Of a DNA stretch of 64,000 bases, positions 9,640-18,344 are shown piece after piece. The stretch is taken from the NCBI RefSeq assembly GCF_037969765.1, contig NZ_CP150207.1, forward strand, positions 2,218,001-2,282,000, in the 5' to 3' direction. The translations under genes and the position numbers were made by a program. This DNA comes from Paenibacillus sp. FSL W8-0186. Lineage in GTDB: Bacteria; Bacillota; Bacilli; Paenibacillales; Paenibacillaceae. The notes beneath the pieces are model-generated. The model saw only the letters and a program-made list of their open reading frames with translations. It had not been told where the DNA came from and ran no database searches. The first letter of the stretch is position 1. Each line of letters starts with the position of its first letter.

Positions 9640-10860
9640 GTGACACAACAAGAACATCGTGAAGCGATTGTAGTAGGTGCCGGACCTGTGGGGATGGTCG
9701 CTGCGCTTGCGCTCAGACATGAAGGGATGAAGGCTACGATCTTGGAAGCGGAGGAAGAAGGGAGGTTTCGTCCGGGCAGCCGGGCGATCTATATTCATAA
9801 AGCAACTTTGAAGCTGATTGAAGAAGTTTCACCTGGACTGGGGTTTAAATTAGCAGAGAACGGAGTGATCTGGCCTGTTAAGCGGACAACATACCGAGGC
9901 AAGGACGTGTATGTGCGCCATTATCCAGCGCCTACACCAGGGGAAATCCCTGCTTTCACTAGTTTGGCTCAAGTTGAGATTGAGAAATATATGTACCAGG
10001 CTTGTTTGGACGCTGGCGTGGAATTCGTGTGGGATACGCAGGTAACTGATGTACAAACAACGGAAGAACATGTGCGGTTAAAGACGGCGAGCGGAACGGA
10101 CTGGATAGCCCCCTATGTGATCGGTGCGGACGGATCCCGCTCTGCTGTAAGGAAAGGTGTAGGTATTGAGCTTGAAGGCCCGCGCGCCAACGACACCTTC
10201 CTCGTTGTTGATATTAAAGAAGATGAAGCAAATCCAATACCGCTGGAGCGGACATTTCATTACGAGCATCCAGCGATGGACGGGCGAAATGTACTTCTCG
10301 TTCCATTTAAAGGTGGATGGCGGGTTGACCTGCAGCTGCTGGAAGGTGATGATCCGAAAGAATTTGGCAGCGAAGAAGGCTTGAAGGCATGGCTTAGGAA
10401 GGTCATGGATCCCAAATATGCAGAGCGCGTAACTTGGGTGTCCACTTATCAATTTTATCAAGTCGTGGCTGAATCGTTTACAGATGAAAGCCGGCGCGTT
10501 CTGCTGGTAGGAGAAGCAGCTCACTTGTTTGCTCCATTTGGCGCGCGCGGATTAAATTCCGGTGTGCCTGATGCGATCATCTCCGTTCGAGGCGTTGCGA
10601 AAGCGATGAAGGCTGCAAATGAAGCAGATCGCCGAAAAGCTGTTGAGCTGGCGGCCGAAGAACGTTTAATGGCCTCCCGATACAATCGGGATGCTGCAGG
10701 TACTGCACTCGAGCATATTCAAGGAAATTCCCCTTATATGAATTTAAAGAGGGAGCTCGCTGCATCTTTAACTCCGCTCATTCCAAAGTTGGGGCGCTGG
10801 CTGGATGAAGGGCCGTATGGACCGAAGCAGGGCCATCCTATGGTTTCGACCAAGTACTAA
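9640..10860 (+). CDS. FAD-dependent aromatic hydroxylase (PHBH/MhpA-like)
   Basis: 406 residues with the class A flavoprotein monooxygenase plan: dinucleotide-binding VVGAGPVG at residues ~11-18, the DG motif in VIGADGSRSAVR, and the second FAD motif LLVGEAAHLFAPFGARGLNSG, where the usual GDAAH reads GEAAH. These enzymes hydroxylate a phenolic ring using NAD(P)H and O2. Beside gentisate dioxygenase, the likely job is making gentisate from 3-hydroxybenzoate or a similar hydroxybenzoate. Start GTG 9640 follows GGAGG. It opens a six-gene unit with short gaps. Confidence 0.85.
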   Translation: MTQQEHREAIVVGAGPVGMVAALALRHEGMKATILEAEEEGRFRPGSRAIYIHKATLKLIEEVSPGLGFKLAENGVIWPVKRTTYRGKDVYVRHYPAPTPGEIPAFTSLAQVEIEKYMYQACLDAGVEFVWDTQVTDVQTTEEHVRLKTASGTDWIAPYVIGADGSRSAVRKGVGIELEGPRANDTFLVVDIKEDEANPIPLERTFHYEHPAMDGRNVLLVPFKGGWRVDLQLLEGDDPKEFGSEEGLKAWLRKVMDPKYAERVTWVSTYQFYQVVAESFTDESRRVLLVGEAAHLFAPFGARGLNSGVPDAIISVRGVAKAMKAANEADRRKAVELAAEERLMASRYNRDAAGTALEHIQGNSPYMNLKRELAASLTPLIPKLGRWLDEGPYGPKQGHPMVSTKY

Positions 10861-10874
10861 TGGAAGGATCCGCT

Positions 10875-11885
10875 ATGTCTAAGCTGACTGGTTTTCAACA
10901 AGGAAAGACTTTGATTTACATGATTGAAGCGCCCGCAGATGCTGCGCTTAAGACGATCAACTCCTTTCTTGTTCATCACGCTGAAGGTCTCTATTTAATA
11001 GATGCTGGGATGGACAATGATGCATGCTGGGGAGCTTTCAACCAGGCCATGGAGCAGCTTGATTTCTCGGCTGCGGATTTGTCGGGTATTATTCTCACGC
11101 ATCATCACCCTGATCATGTTGGGCTGGTTCACCGGATTCGAAAGTTAAATCCACAGGTTAAGGTATATGCACATCCGCTAGCCATCCCGTATATTACCCA
11201 CGATAAAGAATTTTTAGGGAATCGGATTGCTTTTTTTGAAAAGCTCTATAGTGAAATGGACGGTATGCCGGAAGCTGCTGAACAATTAGAGAAGTTTAGG
11301 GCCTCTTTCATTAAAAATGAAGCATTTCGAATCGATGGCGACATTGAACTCATTCAAGAAGGCGATAACCTATTAAATTTTAAGGTTATAGACGTGCCCG
11401 GACATGCACCAGACCATATTTTGCTGTATGACTCTGATGGTAAATGGGCCGTTGCTGGAGACTTGGTCATTGAGCATATGTCAACCAATGCGATTATTGA
11501 ACCCGATGCCGGCGGCCGATTAATTCCTACGGTGACACAGCAGCTAGCCTCATTGGAACGCTGTCTTTCCTTAGATGTACAGCTTTTGTTAACGGGGCAT
11601 GGGAGAGTCATTCATTCGCCTAATCCGGTAATCGAAGACAAGATATCGAGGATCAAGCACAAGCTGGAACGAATCATGAATTTAATCCGGGCGGGCTGCG
11701 ATACTGCAGGGAGTATGGCCCGTTTATACTACAAGGACATTTATGTAAATCAGTTTTTCTTGGTCATGTCAGAGGTGATTGGCTTGCTGGATCATCTGGA
11801 ACGCACGGGGTATGTTGTTCGTCGCAAATCTGACGGAGTATATCATTACTCTTTAACAAGGAGGGGCTCCAATGAATCAATCTGA
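10875..11885 (+). CDS. metallo-beta-lactamase fold hydrolase
   Basis: 336 residues. The motif LTHHHPDHVGL supplies the first metal ligands, and the second His group (VPGHAPDHILL) and a downstream Asp (AVAGDLVIE) follow in family order. ATG 10875 is favoured by an AAGGAT site; ATG 10860 overlapping the upstream stop is an alternative. The C-terminal ~80 residues look like the winged-helix extension often seen in cytosolic MBL thioester/ester hydrolases. Its 3' end overlaps the dioxygenase gene by 14 bases, implying translational coupling. A CoA-thioesterase or ring-ester hydrolase role is plausible but unproved. Confidence 0.82.
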   Translation: MSKLTGFQQGKTLIYMIEAPADAALKTINSFLVHHAEGLYLIDAGMDNDACWGAFNQAMEQLDFSAADLSGIILTHHHPDHVGLVHRIRKLNPQVKVYAHPLAIPYITHDKEFLGNRIAFFEKLYSEMDGMPEAAEQLEKFRASFIKNEAFRIDGDIELIQEGDNLLNFKVIDVPGHAPDHILLYDSDGKWAVAGDLVIEHMSTNAIIEPDAGGRLIPTVTQQLASLERCLSLDVQLLLTGHGRVIHSPNPVIEDKISRIKHKLERIMNLIRAGCDTAGSMARLYYKDIYVNQFFLVMSEVIGLLDHLERTGYVVRRKSDGVYHYSLTRRGSNESI

Positions 11886-12975
11886 TCATCGCAAAGCCTT
11901 AGACCAATTTGCAGACCGTCTGGCAAAGGATCACTTGGGACCGCTATGGGATAATTTGGGTGCCATGGTGACAAAGCAGCCTACGCATAAAGTGAGGCCG
12001 TATCTGTGGAAATGGCAGACCATTCGCGACTATTTGTTGGAGGCAGGACCGCTGCTGGCACTTGGACGCGAAAGCGAACGCCGCGTCATCTATCTACAGA
12101 ATCCATCGCTCATTCATGAAGGCAAAATTGGATACGCCACAGATACTTTGTATGTAGGCATTCAATTGCTGCTGCCGGGTGAGGTTGCTCCTTCACATCG
12201 TCATTCACAGGCAGCCATTCGTTTTATCATCGAAGGCAAGGGCGACGCATTTACTACAGTAAATGGTGAAAAAACTTATATGGAGCGCGGGGATCTGGTC
12301 CTAACGCCCCCTTGGACTTGGCATGATCACGGGCATGAAGGAACGGAGCCCGTGTTCTGGATGGATGGCCTTGACGTAGGGCTGGTTAAAACCCTGACAG
12401 GTTCTTTCTTCGAGCCTTACCATGATGACACTTATCCGTTGAACGGGCCTGCAGACAGCTCCGTTGCGCGTTATGCCAGTGGAGTTCGATCTATTTCAGA
12501 GCGGAAGGTTCGAGGATATCCTTCACCTTTGATTAATTATAAGTGGACAAATATTAAGCAAGCGCTGGAAGGTCTAACCCGATTGGATGCGGACCCTTAT
12601 GATGGCTATGCCATTGATTATGTCAATCCGGTAACCGGCGGCTCGGCCGATGCGCGGCTGGGCACCTCGATGCAGAAAATTGCTGCAGGGACGGGCACCA
12701 AAGCACATCGTCATGTTCACAGTGCCTGCTACCATGTATTGGAGGGGGAAGGCTATACGGTGATTAACGGTGAGAAGTTTGAATGGACCCAAGGAGATTT
12801 CTTTATCGTACCGCCGTGGAGCTGGCATGAACACCATAGTACAGGACAAACGGATGTTCATTTATTCTCGATGAATGATAGACCGGTGCTCGAAATTCTC
12901 GGATTGGACCAAGAGGAAGCATACGCAGAAAATAACGGAAATCAATTCATCGAGCGTATCTTTCAACCCGAATAA
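11872..12975 (+). CDS. gentisate 1,2-dioxygenase
   Basis: 367 residues, a double cupin. The first cupin carries PSHRHSQAAIRFIIEGKG (His109 and His111 as iron ligands) and WTWHDHGHEG with the third His near 151, the standard gentisate dioxygenase arrangement. The second cupin keeps HRHVHSACYHVLEGEG and SWHEHHS. The enzyme opens the ring of gentisate with O2 to give maleylpyruvate. AGGAGGGG precedes ATG 11872, inside the end of the MBL gene. The following FAH-family gene fits the next step. This is the firmest functional anchor in the catabolic island. Confidence 0.93.
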   Translation: MNQSDHRKALDQFADRLAKDHLGPLWDNLGAMVTKQPTHKVRPYLWKWQTIRDYLLEAGPLLALGRESERRVIYLQNPSLIHEGKIGYATDTLYVGIQLLLPGEVAPSHRHSQAAIRFIIEGKGDAFTTVNGEKTYMERGDLVLTPPWTWHDHGHEGTEPVFWMDGLDVGLVKTLTGSFFEPYHDDTYPLNGPADSSVARYASGVRSISERKVRGYPSPLINYKWTNIKQALEGLTRLDADPYDGYAIDYVNPVTGGSADARLGTSMQKIAAGTGTKAHRHVHSACYHVLEGEGYTVINGEKFEWTQGDFFIVPPWSWHEHHSTGQTDVHLFSMNDRPVLEILGLDQEEAYAENNGNQFIERIFQPE

Positions 12976-13005
12976 CTGGATATATTTCGAACGGAGGCAC
13001 ACAGC

Positions 13006-13845
13006 GTGAAAATTGCATTATTTAACGACTTTCAGCTGGGACTCGTAAGAGGCGATAAGGTTTATGACGTAGGCGGTTTGTTGTTTAACGAGAAAAAAAC
13101 CCTATGTCCCATGGTTGAATTGGTCCGCAGCTATGACACTTATAAGGAAATCATAGAATCGAGATACACGGAATGCGAAGCCTTTAACATCGCAGAGGTC
13201 CGTCTTAGGCAGCCTGTTTCCCGCCCCGGGAAAATCGTCGCTGCCCCCGTTAATTATTTATCCCACAAAAAGGAGATGAATGTGCAGCATACGGCAAGAG
13301 GTCTTGGTTTTTTTCTGAAAGCGAATACATCTATTATTGGTCCAAATGATCCCATTATCCTTCCGGCCAGCAAGCATGGAAGACGGATCGACCATGAGCT
13401 TGAGCTTGCTTTTATCATTGGCAAAAAGGCTAAAAACGTGAAGGCTGAAGACGCCCGGCATTATATTTTTGGTTTCACAGGCTTAAATGATGTGACGCTG
13501 CGCCCAGACGAGCACAATGAGGAAGAACGCTGCCTTCGAAAATCTTTTGATACCTTTACGCCGATGGGCCCGTGGATCACAACACTGGAGGATATTCCCG
13601 ACTATACCAATATCAATATGGATCTCAAGGTGAATGGTGAAATTAGACAGCAGGTCAATACCAAAGATATGGTTTGCGGGATTGCAGAGTTAGTAGAAAT
13701 TTATTCCCATGTGCTCACTTTGGAGCCAGGTGACATTATTGCGACAGGTACACCTGAGGGTGTAGCTCCAATAAAACCAGGCGATACAGTAACGATTACT
13801 ATTGAGCATATTGGGGCGTTCTCCAACCCCGTGACAGCGGAGTAA
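13006..13845 (+). CDS. fumarylacetoacetate hydrolase family protein (likely fumarylpyruvate or maleylpyruvate hydrolase)
   Basis: 279 residues with the FAH fold signature: PGKIVAAPVNYLSH, a DHELELAFIIGKKAK metal-binding block, and the C-terminal LEPGDIIATGTPEGVA. It starts at GTG 13006 after GGAGG. Immediately downstream of gentisate dioxygenase it should hydrolyse the ring-cleavage product to pyruvate plus fumarate or maleate. I see no maleylpyruvate isomerase nearby, so either the isomerase is elsewhere or this enzyme acts directly on maleylpyruvate. Confidence 0.9.
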   Translation: MKIALFNDFQLGLVRGDKVYDVGGLLFNEKKTLCPMVELVRSYDTYKEIIESRYTECEAFNIAEVRLRQPVSRPGKIVAAPVNYLSHKKEMNVQHTARGLGFFLKANTSIIGPNDPIILPASKHGRRIDHELELAFIIGKKAKNVKAEDARHYIFGFTGLNDVTLRPDEHNEEERCLRKSFDTFTPMGPWITTLEDIPDYTNINMDLKVNGEIRQQVNTKDMVCGIAELVEIYSHVLTLEPGDIIATGTPEGVAPIKPGDTVTITIEHIGAFSNPVTAE

Positions 13846-13874
13846 GCACAACTGCATAGAGAGGATGAGTGATC

Positions 13875-15056
13875 ATGAGCCGCAATGAAATTGTGATCAT
13901 TGATGGAGCAAGAACGGCGTTTGCTAAATTTGGCGGCGCGTTCAAGAATCTGTCCGCTATTGAGCTGGGGGCGATCACGGCAAAAGAAGCACTAAAACGT
14001 GCTAAAGTGGAACCCGAGGAAATTGATCATGTGGTGTTCGGAAATGTAATTCAGTCCAGCCCGGATGCCGTCCTAATGGCTCGGCATGTCGGACTGAAAG
14101 CGGGCATTCCTAAAGAGGCTCCAGCGCTTACCGTAAACCGGCTGTGCGGTTCGGGACTGGAATCCATTACGCAGGCTGCAAGAATGATTATGACGGGAGA
14201 ATCCGATATCGCACTTGCAGGCGGAGCCGAAAATATGAGTCAGATTCCGCACGTCCTTCGCGGAGCCAGATGGGGAATTCCATTATTTGAGGCACCTATG
14301 CAGGACTACCTGTATGAAGCACTGTATGATCCTGTAGGCCAGGTTTATATGGCAGAAACAGGGGAAAACCTGGCCGTACAGTACGGTTTGACGCGGGAAG
14401 AAATCGATCAGCATGCTTTATCCAGCCATAACAAGGCGTTAGCCGCCATGGAGGCTGGACGCCTAGGCGAGGAAATCGTTCCGATTGAGGTGCGCGAACG
14501 CAAGCAAACGATCGTGGTTGATCGCGACGAGCATCCGCGCCAAACCAGCATGGAGAAGCTCGCAAAGCTCGAACCCAAATTCAAGGCAGATGGTGTGGTT
14601 ACAGCTGGCAATGCCAGCGGCATTAATGACGGGGCAGCCTCCGTGGTGGTGACTTCAGCAGAATATGCAGCGAGTCGAGGCCTGAAGCCGATTGCCCGAT
14701 TGGTATCATGGGCCGTAGCAGGTGTAGATCCCAAGATTATGGGCATTGGTCCATGCCCGGCTATACAGAAGGCATTGAAGCAGGCGGGTCTCTCTTTACA
14801 GGATATGGATCTGATTGAAATTAACGAGGCTTTTTCAGCACAGTACTTGGCTTGCCAAAAGCAGCTTGGTTTTGACCCAGCGATCGGAAATGTCAATGGT
14901 GGAGCCGTTGCTTTAGGTCACCCTCTCGGCGCTTCAGGAACTAGAATATCACTGTCCCTAATTTACGAACTAGGACGCAGAGGCAAGAAATACGGCATTT
15001 CTTCCTTATGTATTGGCGGAGGACAGGGCATCGCGGCCATTTGGGAAAGATTGTAG
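13875..15056 (+). CDS. acetyl-CoA acetyltransferase (thiolase family)
   Basis: 393 residues. The nucleophilic Cys is at about residue 91 in NRLCGSGLESI. The GHPLGASGTR block (catalytic His) and the C-terminal SLCIGGGQGIA (second catalytic Cys) are both intact. It either cleaves a 3-ketoacyl-CoA or condenses acetyl-CoA. ATG 13875 lies behind GAGGATG. Gentisate breakdown does not itself need a thiolase, so its presence supports a CoA-thioester branch together with the enoyl-CoA hydratase, CoA transferase and dehydratase genes. Confidence 0.92.
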   Translation: MSRNEIVIIDGARTAFAKFGGAFKNLSAIELGAITAKEALKRAKVEPEEIDHVVFGNVIQSSPDAVLMARHVGLKAGIPKEAPALTVNRLCGSGLESITQAARMIMTGESDIALAGGAENMSQIPHVLRGARWGIPLFEAPMQDYLYEALYDPVGQVYMAETGENLAVQYGLTREEIDQHALSSHNKALAAMEAGRLGEEIVPIEVRERKQTIVVDRDEHPRQTSMEKLAKLEPKFKADGVVTAGNASGINDGAASVVVTSAEYAASRGLKPIARLVSWAVAGVDPKIMGIGPCPAIQKALKQAGLSLQDMDLIEINEAFSAQYLACQKQLGFDPAIGNVNGGAVALGHPLGASGTRISLSLIYELGRRGKKYGISSLCIGGGQGIAAIWERL

Positions 15057-15091
15057 CTATCTTTTGTTTTCAAAAGGAGGAAGCTGGGGAA

Positions 15092-16534
15092 ATGGTGGAT
15101 TTAATCGCTGAGTGCGCTTATGGAAAATTAAAAGGGGAGCAGAATGGGGCTGTGATCTGCTGGAAGGGGATTCCCTATGCGAAAGCTCCCCTCCGCGATC
15201 TCCGATATGCTCCGCCGCAAGAGCCTGAACCATGGCAAGGGGTGCGTGATGCAACAGAATATGGATTTGCTTCGCTTCAGCCTATAAAGGAAAAGGTAAT
15301 GGATGAAGATTGTTTATCCTTAAATATCTGGTCGCCAGGCGCAGATCATCGTCGACGTCCAGTTTTAGTATGGATTCATGGCGGCGGCTTTATGGTAGGA
15401 GCTGGATCGGATCCCATGTTTGATGGCAAATCCTTCGCGGAGAAAGGAGATCTTGTTGTCGTTACGATCAATTACCGATTAGGCGCCATGGGATTTCTTT
15501 ATCTGGATGAATGGGGAGGCACAGCATTTCAGGATTCAGGGAATCTTGGCATTCTGGATCAAATTGCTGCGCTAAAATGGGTGCAGCAGAATATATCCGC
15601 CTTCGGAGGGGATCCGAACCAAGTGACCATTTTCGGTGAATCCGCAGGCGGCCGAAGTGTCGGTCTTCACTTGGCCCTTCCTCAGTCGAAGGGACTCTTT
15701 CATCGAGCCATCATTCAAAGTGGAATGATTTCAACTTACCGCAGCAAATCGGATGCCAGCCGAATTACGAATGAGATTCTGAAGAAGCTGCAGATCAGTG
15801 CGGATCATTTGCACCTATTAAGAACTATTTCAGCGGAACAGATCCTGGAAGCAGCACCGCCCTTAAGACCAGCCGTAGGTTTAGAGCCCACCTTTGAAGA
15901 TAACTTCTTCTCCAAAATGCCGCTTGCTGCTGCTGCCGATGGCTTCAACAAGGACATACCTGTCATCATAGGAACTACGCAGCATGAGGTTACACCGAAC
16001 ATGGACCCGGAATGGGCAGGGAAGAGTGATGAAGAGCTGCTGGCACTATTTAAACAACGAGTGGGGGATGTATTGCAGCAGGCGGTTTCCTTTTATTCCA
16101 CAAAATACGATCAGGATCCTAGTTTGCTGCATCAGCTTGCCCGTTTGCTGACCTTCCACGATTTCAATATACCAGCCATTAAGCTGGCTGAACACCGAAA
16201 TCTACATCAAGCGCCGACCTGGGTTTATCGCTTTGACTGGACTTCGGAAGCAGCTGGAGGATTCGCTTTTCATGGCATTGAGGTTCCATTTGTGTTCAAT
16301 AACCTGGATGCGTCCAAAGCATTGACAGGGCCAGCATCTGAGAGTCAGGCTGTTGCCGACCAGATTCATGCAGCTTGGATCGCATTTGCTAAGACGGGAA
16401 GCCCTAACGGGCCAGGCCTGCCAGTTTGGTCACCCTACAGCAGCGAGGAGAGGGAAACGATGCTATTTAATAAGGAGAGCAAGCTTGATCGGGATCCCAA
16501 CTCCGATGAGCGAGAGTTCTGGGAGCAAGTCTAA
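15092..16534 (+). CDS. type B carboxylesterase (para-nitrobenzyl esterase-like)
   Basis: 480 residues from ATG 15092, chosen because AAAAGGAGG lies just upstream; the frame extends back into the thiolase gene. The oxyanion hole motif is WIHGGGF, the nucleophile elbow is FGESAGG, and FHGIEVPFVF supplies the catalytic His region typical of bacterial type B esterases. There is no signal peptide. It probably hydrolyses an ester (aromatic or alkyl) and may unmask the substrate of the gentisate pathway. It ends the gentisate unit. Confidence 0.9.
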   Translation: MVDLIAECAYGKLKGEQNGAVICWKGIPYAKAPLRDLRYAPPQEPEPWQGVRDATEYGFASLQPIKEKVMDEDCLSLNIWSPGADHRRRPVLVWIHGGGFMVGAGSDPMFDGKSFAEKGDLVVVTINYRLGAMGFLYLDEWGGTAFQDSGNLGILDQIAALKWVQQNISAFGGDPNQVTIFGESAGGRSVGLHLALPQSKGLFHRAIIQSGMISTYRSKSDASRITNEILKKLQISADHLHLLRTISAEQILEAAPPLRPAVGLEPTFEDNFFSKMPLAAAADGFNKDIPVIIGTTQHEVTPNMDPEWAGKSDEELLALFKQRVGDVLQQAVSFYSTKYDQDPSLLHQLARLLTFHDFNIPAIKLAEHRNLHQAPTWVYRFDWTSEAAGGFAFHGIEVPFVFNNLDASKALTGPASESQAVADQIHAAWIAFAKTGSPNGPGLPVWSPYSSEERETMLFNKESKLDRDPNSDEREFWEQV

Positions 16535-16578
16535 CAACATCATCAAAGATATATTTAGGATGCTTCCTTCTTTTTCAG

Positions 16579-16601
16579 TATAATTGTTAGGGTCCTAACA
16601 A
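16579..16601 (+). promoter_or_regulatory. marR promoter -10 box and palindromic operator
   Basis: TATAAT at 16579-16584 is followed directly by TTGTTAGGGTCCTAACAA (16584-16601), an inverted repeat with eight-base arms around a two-base centre. The palindrome covers the expected transcription start, 36 bases before marR, the normal place for a MarR-family autorepressor site. No good -35 box is visible. Confidence 0.72.
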
Positions 16602-16637
16602 AGGGACCTGTTATATGTTCGCATTAGGAGGCTTTCT

Positions 16638-17090
16638 ATGCATAACAATCACCTATCCAGCGCTTGGTTCGGAACATGGTTTCGAAAGATATCACTATAC
16701 TTAACCAATATTATGGACAAAATATTGGCTCAACATGGGATCACTAGCTCACAATACTGGATTTTAAAGCTGCTGTGGGAGAAGGAGGGTGTCACCCAAA
16801 AACAGCTCGTTCAACACCTCGGTGTAAGAGGGGCATCCTTAACAGGAATGCTGGATAGTATGGAAGCTAGAGGCTGGGTGCTTAGAAAACTGCATCCTAA
16901 AGATGCAAGGGTGAAGCTCGTTTATTTAACACCAGAGGGAAAGGCACTGGAAGCTGTCGTGCTTGATTTAATCATGACGAATGAAGAAAACCTGAGTAAG
17001 GGGTTTAGCGAGGAAGAAAAAGTGCTGCTGAGATCCATGTTGAATCGAGTGTGGACCAATTTAGAGGAAGCCAAGAAGCTATTTGGATAG
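16638..17090 (+). CDS. MarR family transcriptional regulator
   Basis: 150 residues. The winged helix is clear: SSQYWILKLLWEKEGVTQ, then the recognition segment GASLTGMLDSMEARGW, then the wing KDARVKLVYLTPEG. It begins at ATG 16638 after AGGAGG. It precedes the P450 and MFS genes with a 41-base gap, so it probably represses this unit and releases it on binding an aromatic ligand. The palindrome just upstream is the likely autoregulatory site. Confidence 0.9.
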   Translation: MHNNHLSSAWFGTWFRKISLYLTNIMDKILAQHGITSSQYWILKLLWEKEGVTQKQLVQHLGVRGASLTGMLDSMEARGWVLRKLHPKDARVKLVYLTPEGKALEAVVLDLIMTNEENLSKGFSEEEKVLLRSMLNRVWTNLEEAKKLFG

Positions 17091-17131
17091 ATAGTTTGAG
17101 AACGTTCACTTGCTTAAGGAGGCGTTTATCT

Positions 17132-18319
17132 ATGAATAAAAGTGTTGCGCATGATTTTGACGCAGTGACAGAAGAAACGTTCACAAGCATGCATGAGACC
17201 TTTGCTGAACTGCGGTCAAAATGTCCTGTCGCACATAGTAACGATCTAGGTGGATTTTGGGCAGTGTTGAAGTATGAAGATGTTGTCAATGTGCTGAAGG
17301 ATCCGGCAACCTATGTTACCTCTGTGCAGAATGTGGTGCCTAAAGTGTCTACAACAGGGCGCAGGCCGCCCCTGCATTTAGACCCGCCAGAGCATACGCC
17401 ATATCGCAGAGTGCTGGATCCGTTCTTTACAGACGAGAAGATGGAAGCCTTAAGAGATCGAGTGCAAACCACGATTGTGAATCTGCTTGATCCGTTTATT
17501 CAAAAGGGAGGCGGGGATATTTGCGAAGAATTCTCGCACAAACTGCCAGGCTATGTGTTTGCTGAATTTTTTAACTTATCCAAAGAAATGTCCATGACGA
17601 TCCGCGGGGTCACACAACAATATGTAAAGGCGCTGCATGTCATGGATAAAGACAATATTCAGAAATACAGTCAGGAGCTGTACGAGATCGCACGGCGAAT
17701 TATTGAAGACCGGAAGCTGAATGCCTATGATCCATCCATTGATGTGGTAACCGCCTATCTGCAAAAAACATATAAGGGGAAGCCGCTTCCGGATGAACTC
17801 ATATTAGGAACCATCCGTCAATTAATCGTAGTAGGGATGATTGCTCCGGTTATTTTCATGGGCAGCATCAGCGTTCATCTCGCAGAGAATCCCGATGTAC
17901 AGAGTATGCTCCGGAAAGAACCTTCGCTTATACCTGCGGCTGTTGAAGAGTACTTAAGACTCTATACCCCATATCGAGGTTTTGCCAGAACAGCCGCGCG
18001 GGATGTGGAACTTGGCGGACGGACGATCAGAAAAGATGAACCGATTGCCGTCGTGTTCAGCTCGGCGAATCGTGACGAAGCGGTTTTTCCGAACAGCGGC
18101 CAGTTTATGATAAACCGCCCCAATATAAAGGATCATATTGCATTCGGCAGCGGTCCGCATCGCTGTCCAGGGGCGCCGTTAGCTCGAATGATGTTCCAGA
18201 TTGCATTGAAAGAACTTCTTGTCAGAACGAAGCATATTGAATTAGCGGGAGACATCACGATGACCAGATGGCCTGAGTGGGGAGCTCAGTCGGTTCCGCT
18301 TAAAGTGGATCCTGCCTAA
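17132..18319 (+). CDS. cytochrome P450
   Basis: 395 residues from ATG 17132 (AAGGAGG upstream; the ORF extends back into marR). The haem-binding loop is FGSGPHRCPGAPLAR with Cys345 as the iron ligand. The ExxR pair is in EEYLRLYTPYRGFAR (Glu273, Arg276) and a HLDPPEHTPYRR block is present. The I-helix is odd: where most P450s have AGxET/DT, this one reads VGMIAPV (234-240), so the usual acid-alcohol pair for O2 activation is missing. In this context it might demethylate or hydroxylate an aromatic acid. No ferredoxin or reductase gene is adjacent. Confidence 0.9.
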   Translation: MNKSVAHDFDAVTEETFTSMHETFAELRSKCPVAHSNDLGGFWAVLKYEDVVNVLKDPATYVTSVQNVVPKVSTTGRRPPLHLDPPEHTPYRRVLDPFFTDEKMEALRDRVQTTIVNLLDPFIQKGGGDICEEFSHKLPGYVFAEFFNLSKEMSMTIRGVTQQYVKALHVMDKDNIQKYSQELYEIARRIIEDRKLNAYDPSIDVVTAYLQKTYKGKPLPDELILGTIRQLIVVGMIAPVIFMGSISVHLAENPDVQSMLRKEPSLIPAAVEEYLRLYTPYRGFARTAARDVELGGRTIRKDEPIAVVFSSANRDEAVFPNSGQFMINRPNIKDHIAFGSGPHRCPGAPLARMMFQIALKELLVRTKHIELAGDITMTRWPEWGAQSVPLKVDPA

Positions 18320-18344
18320 GAAACAGATCCAGAAAGGAGCTTCA

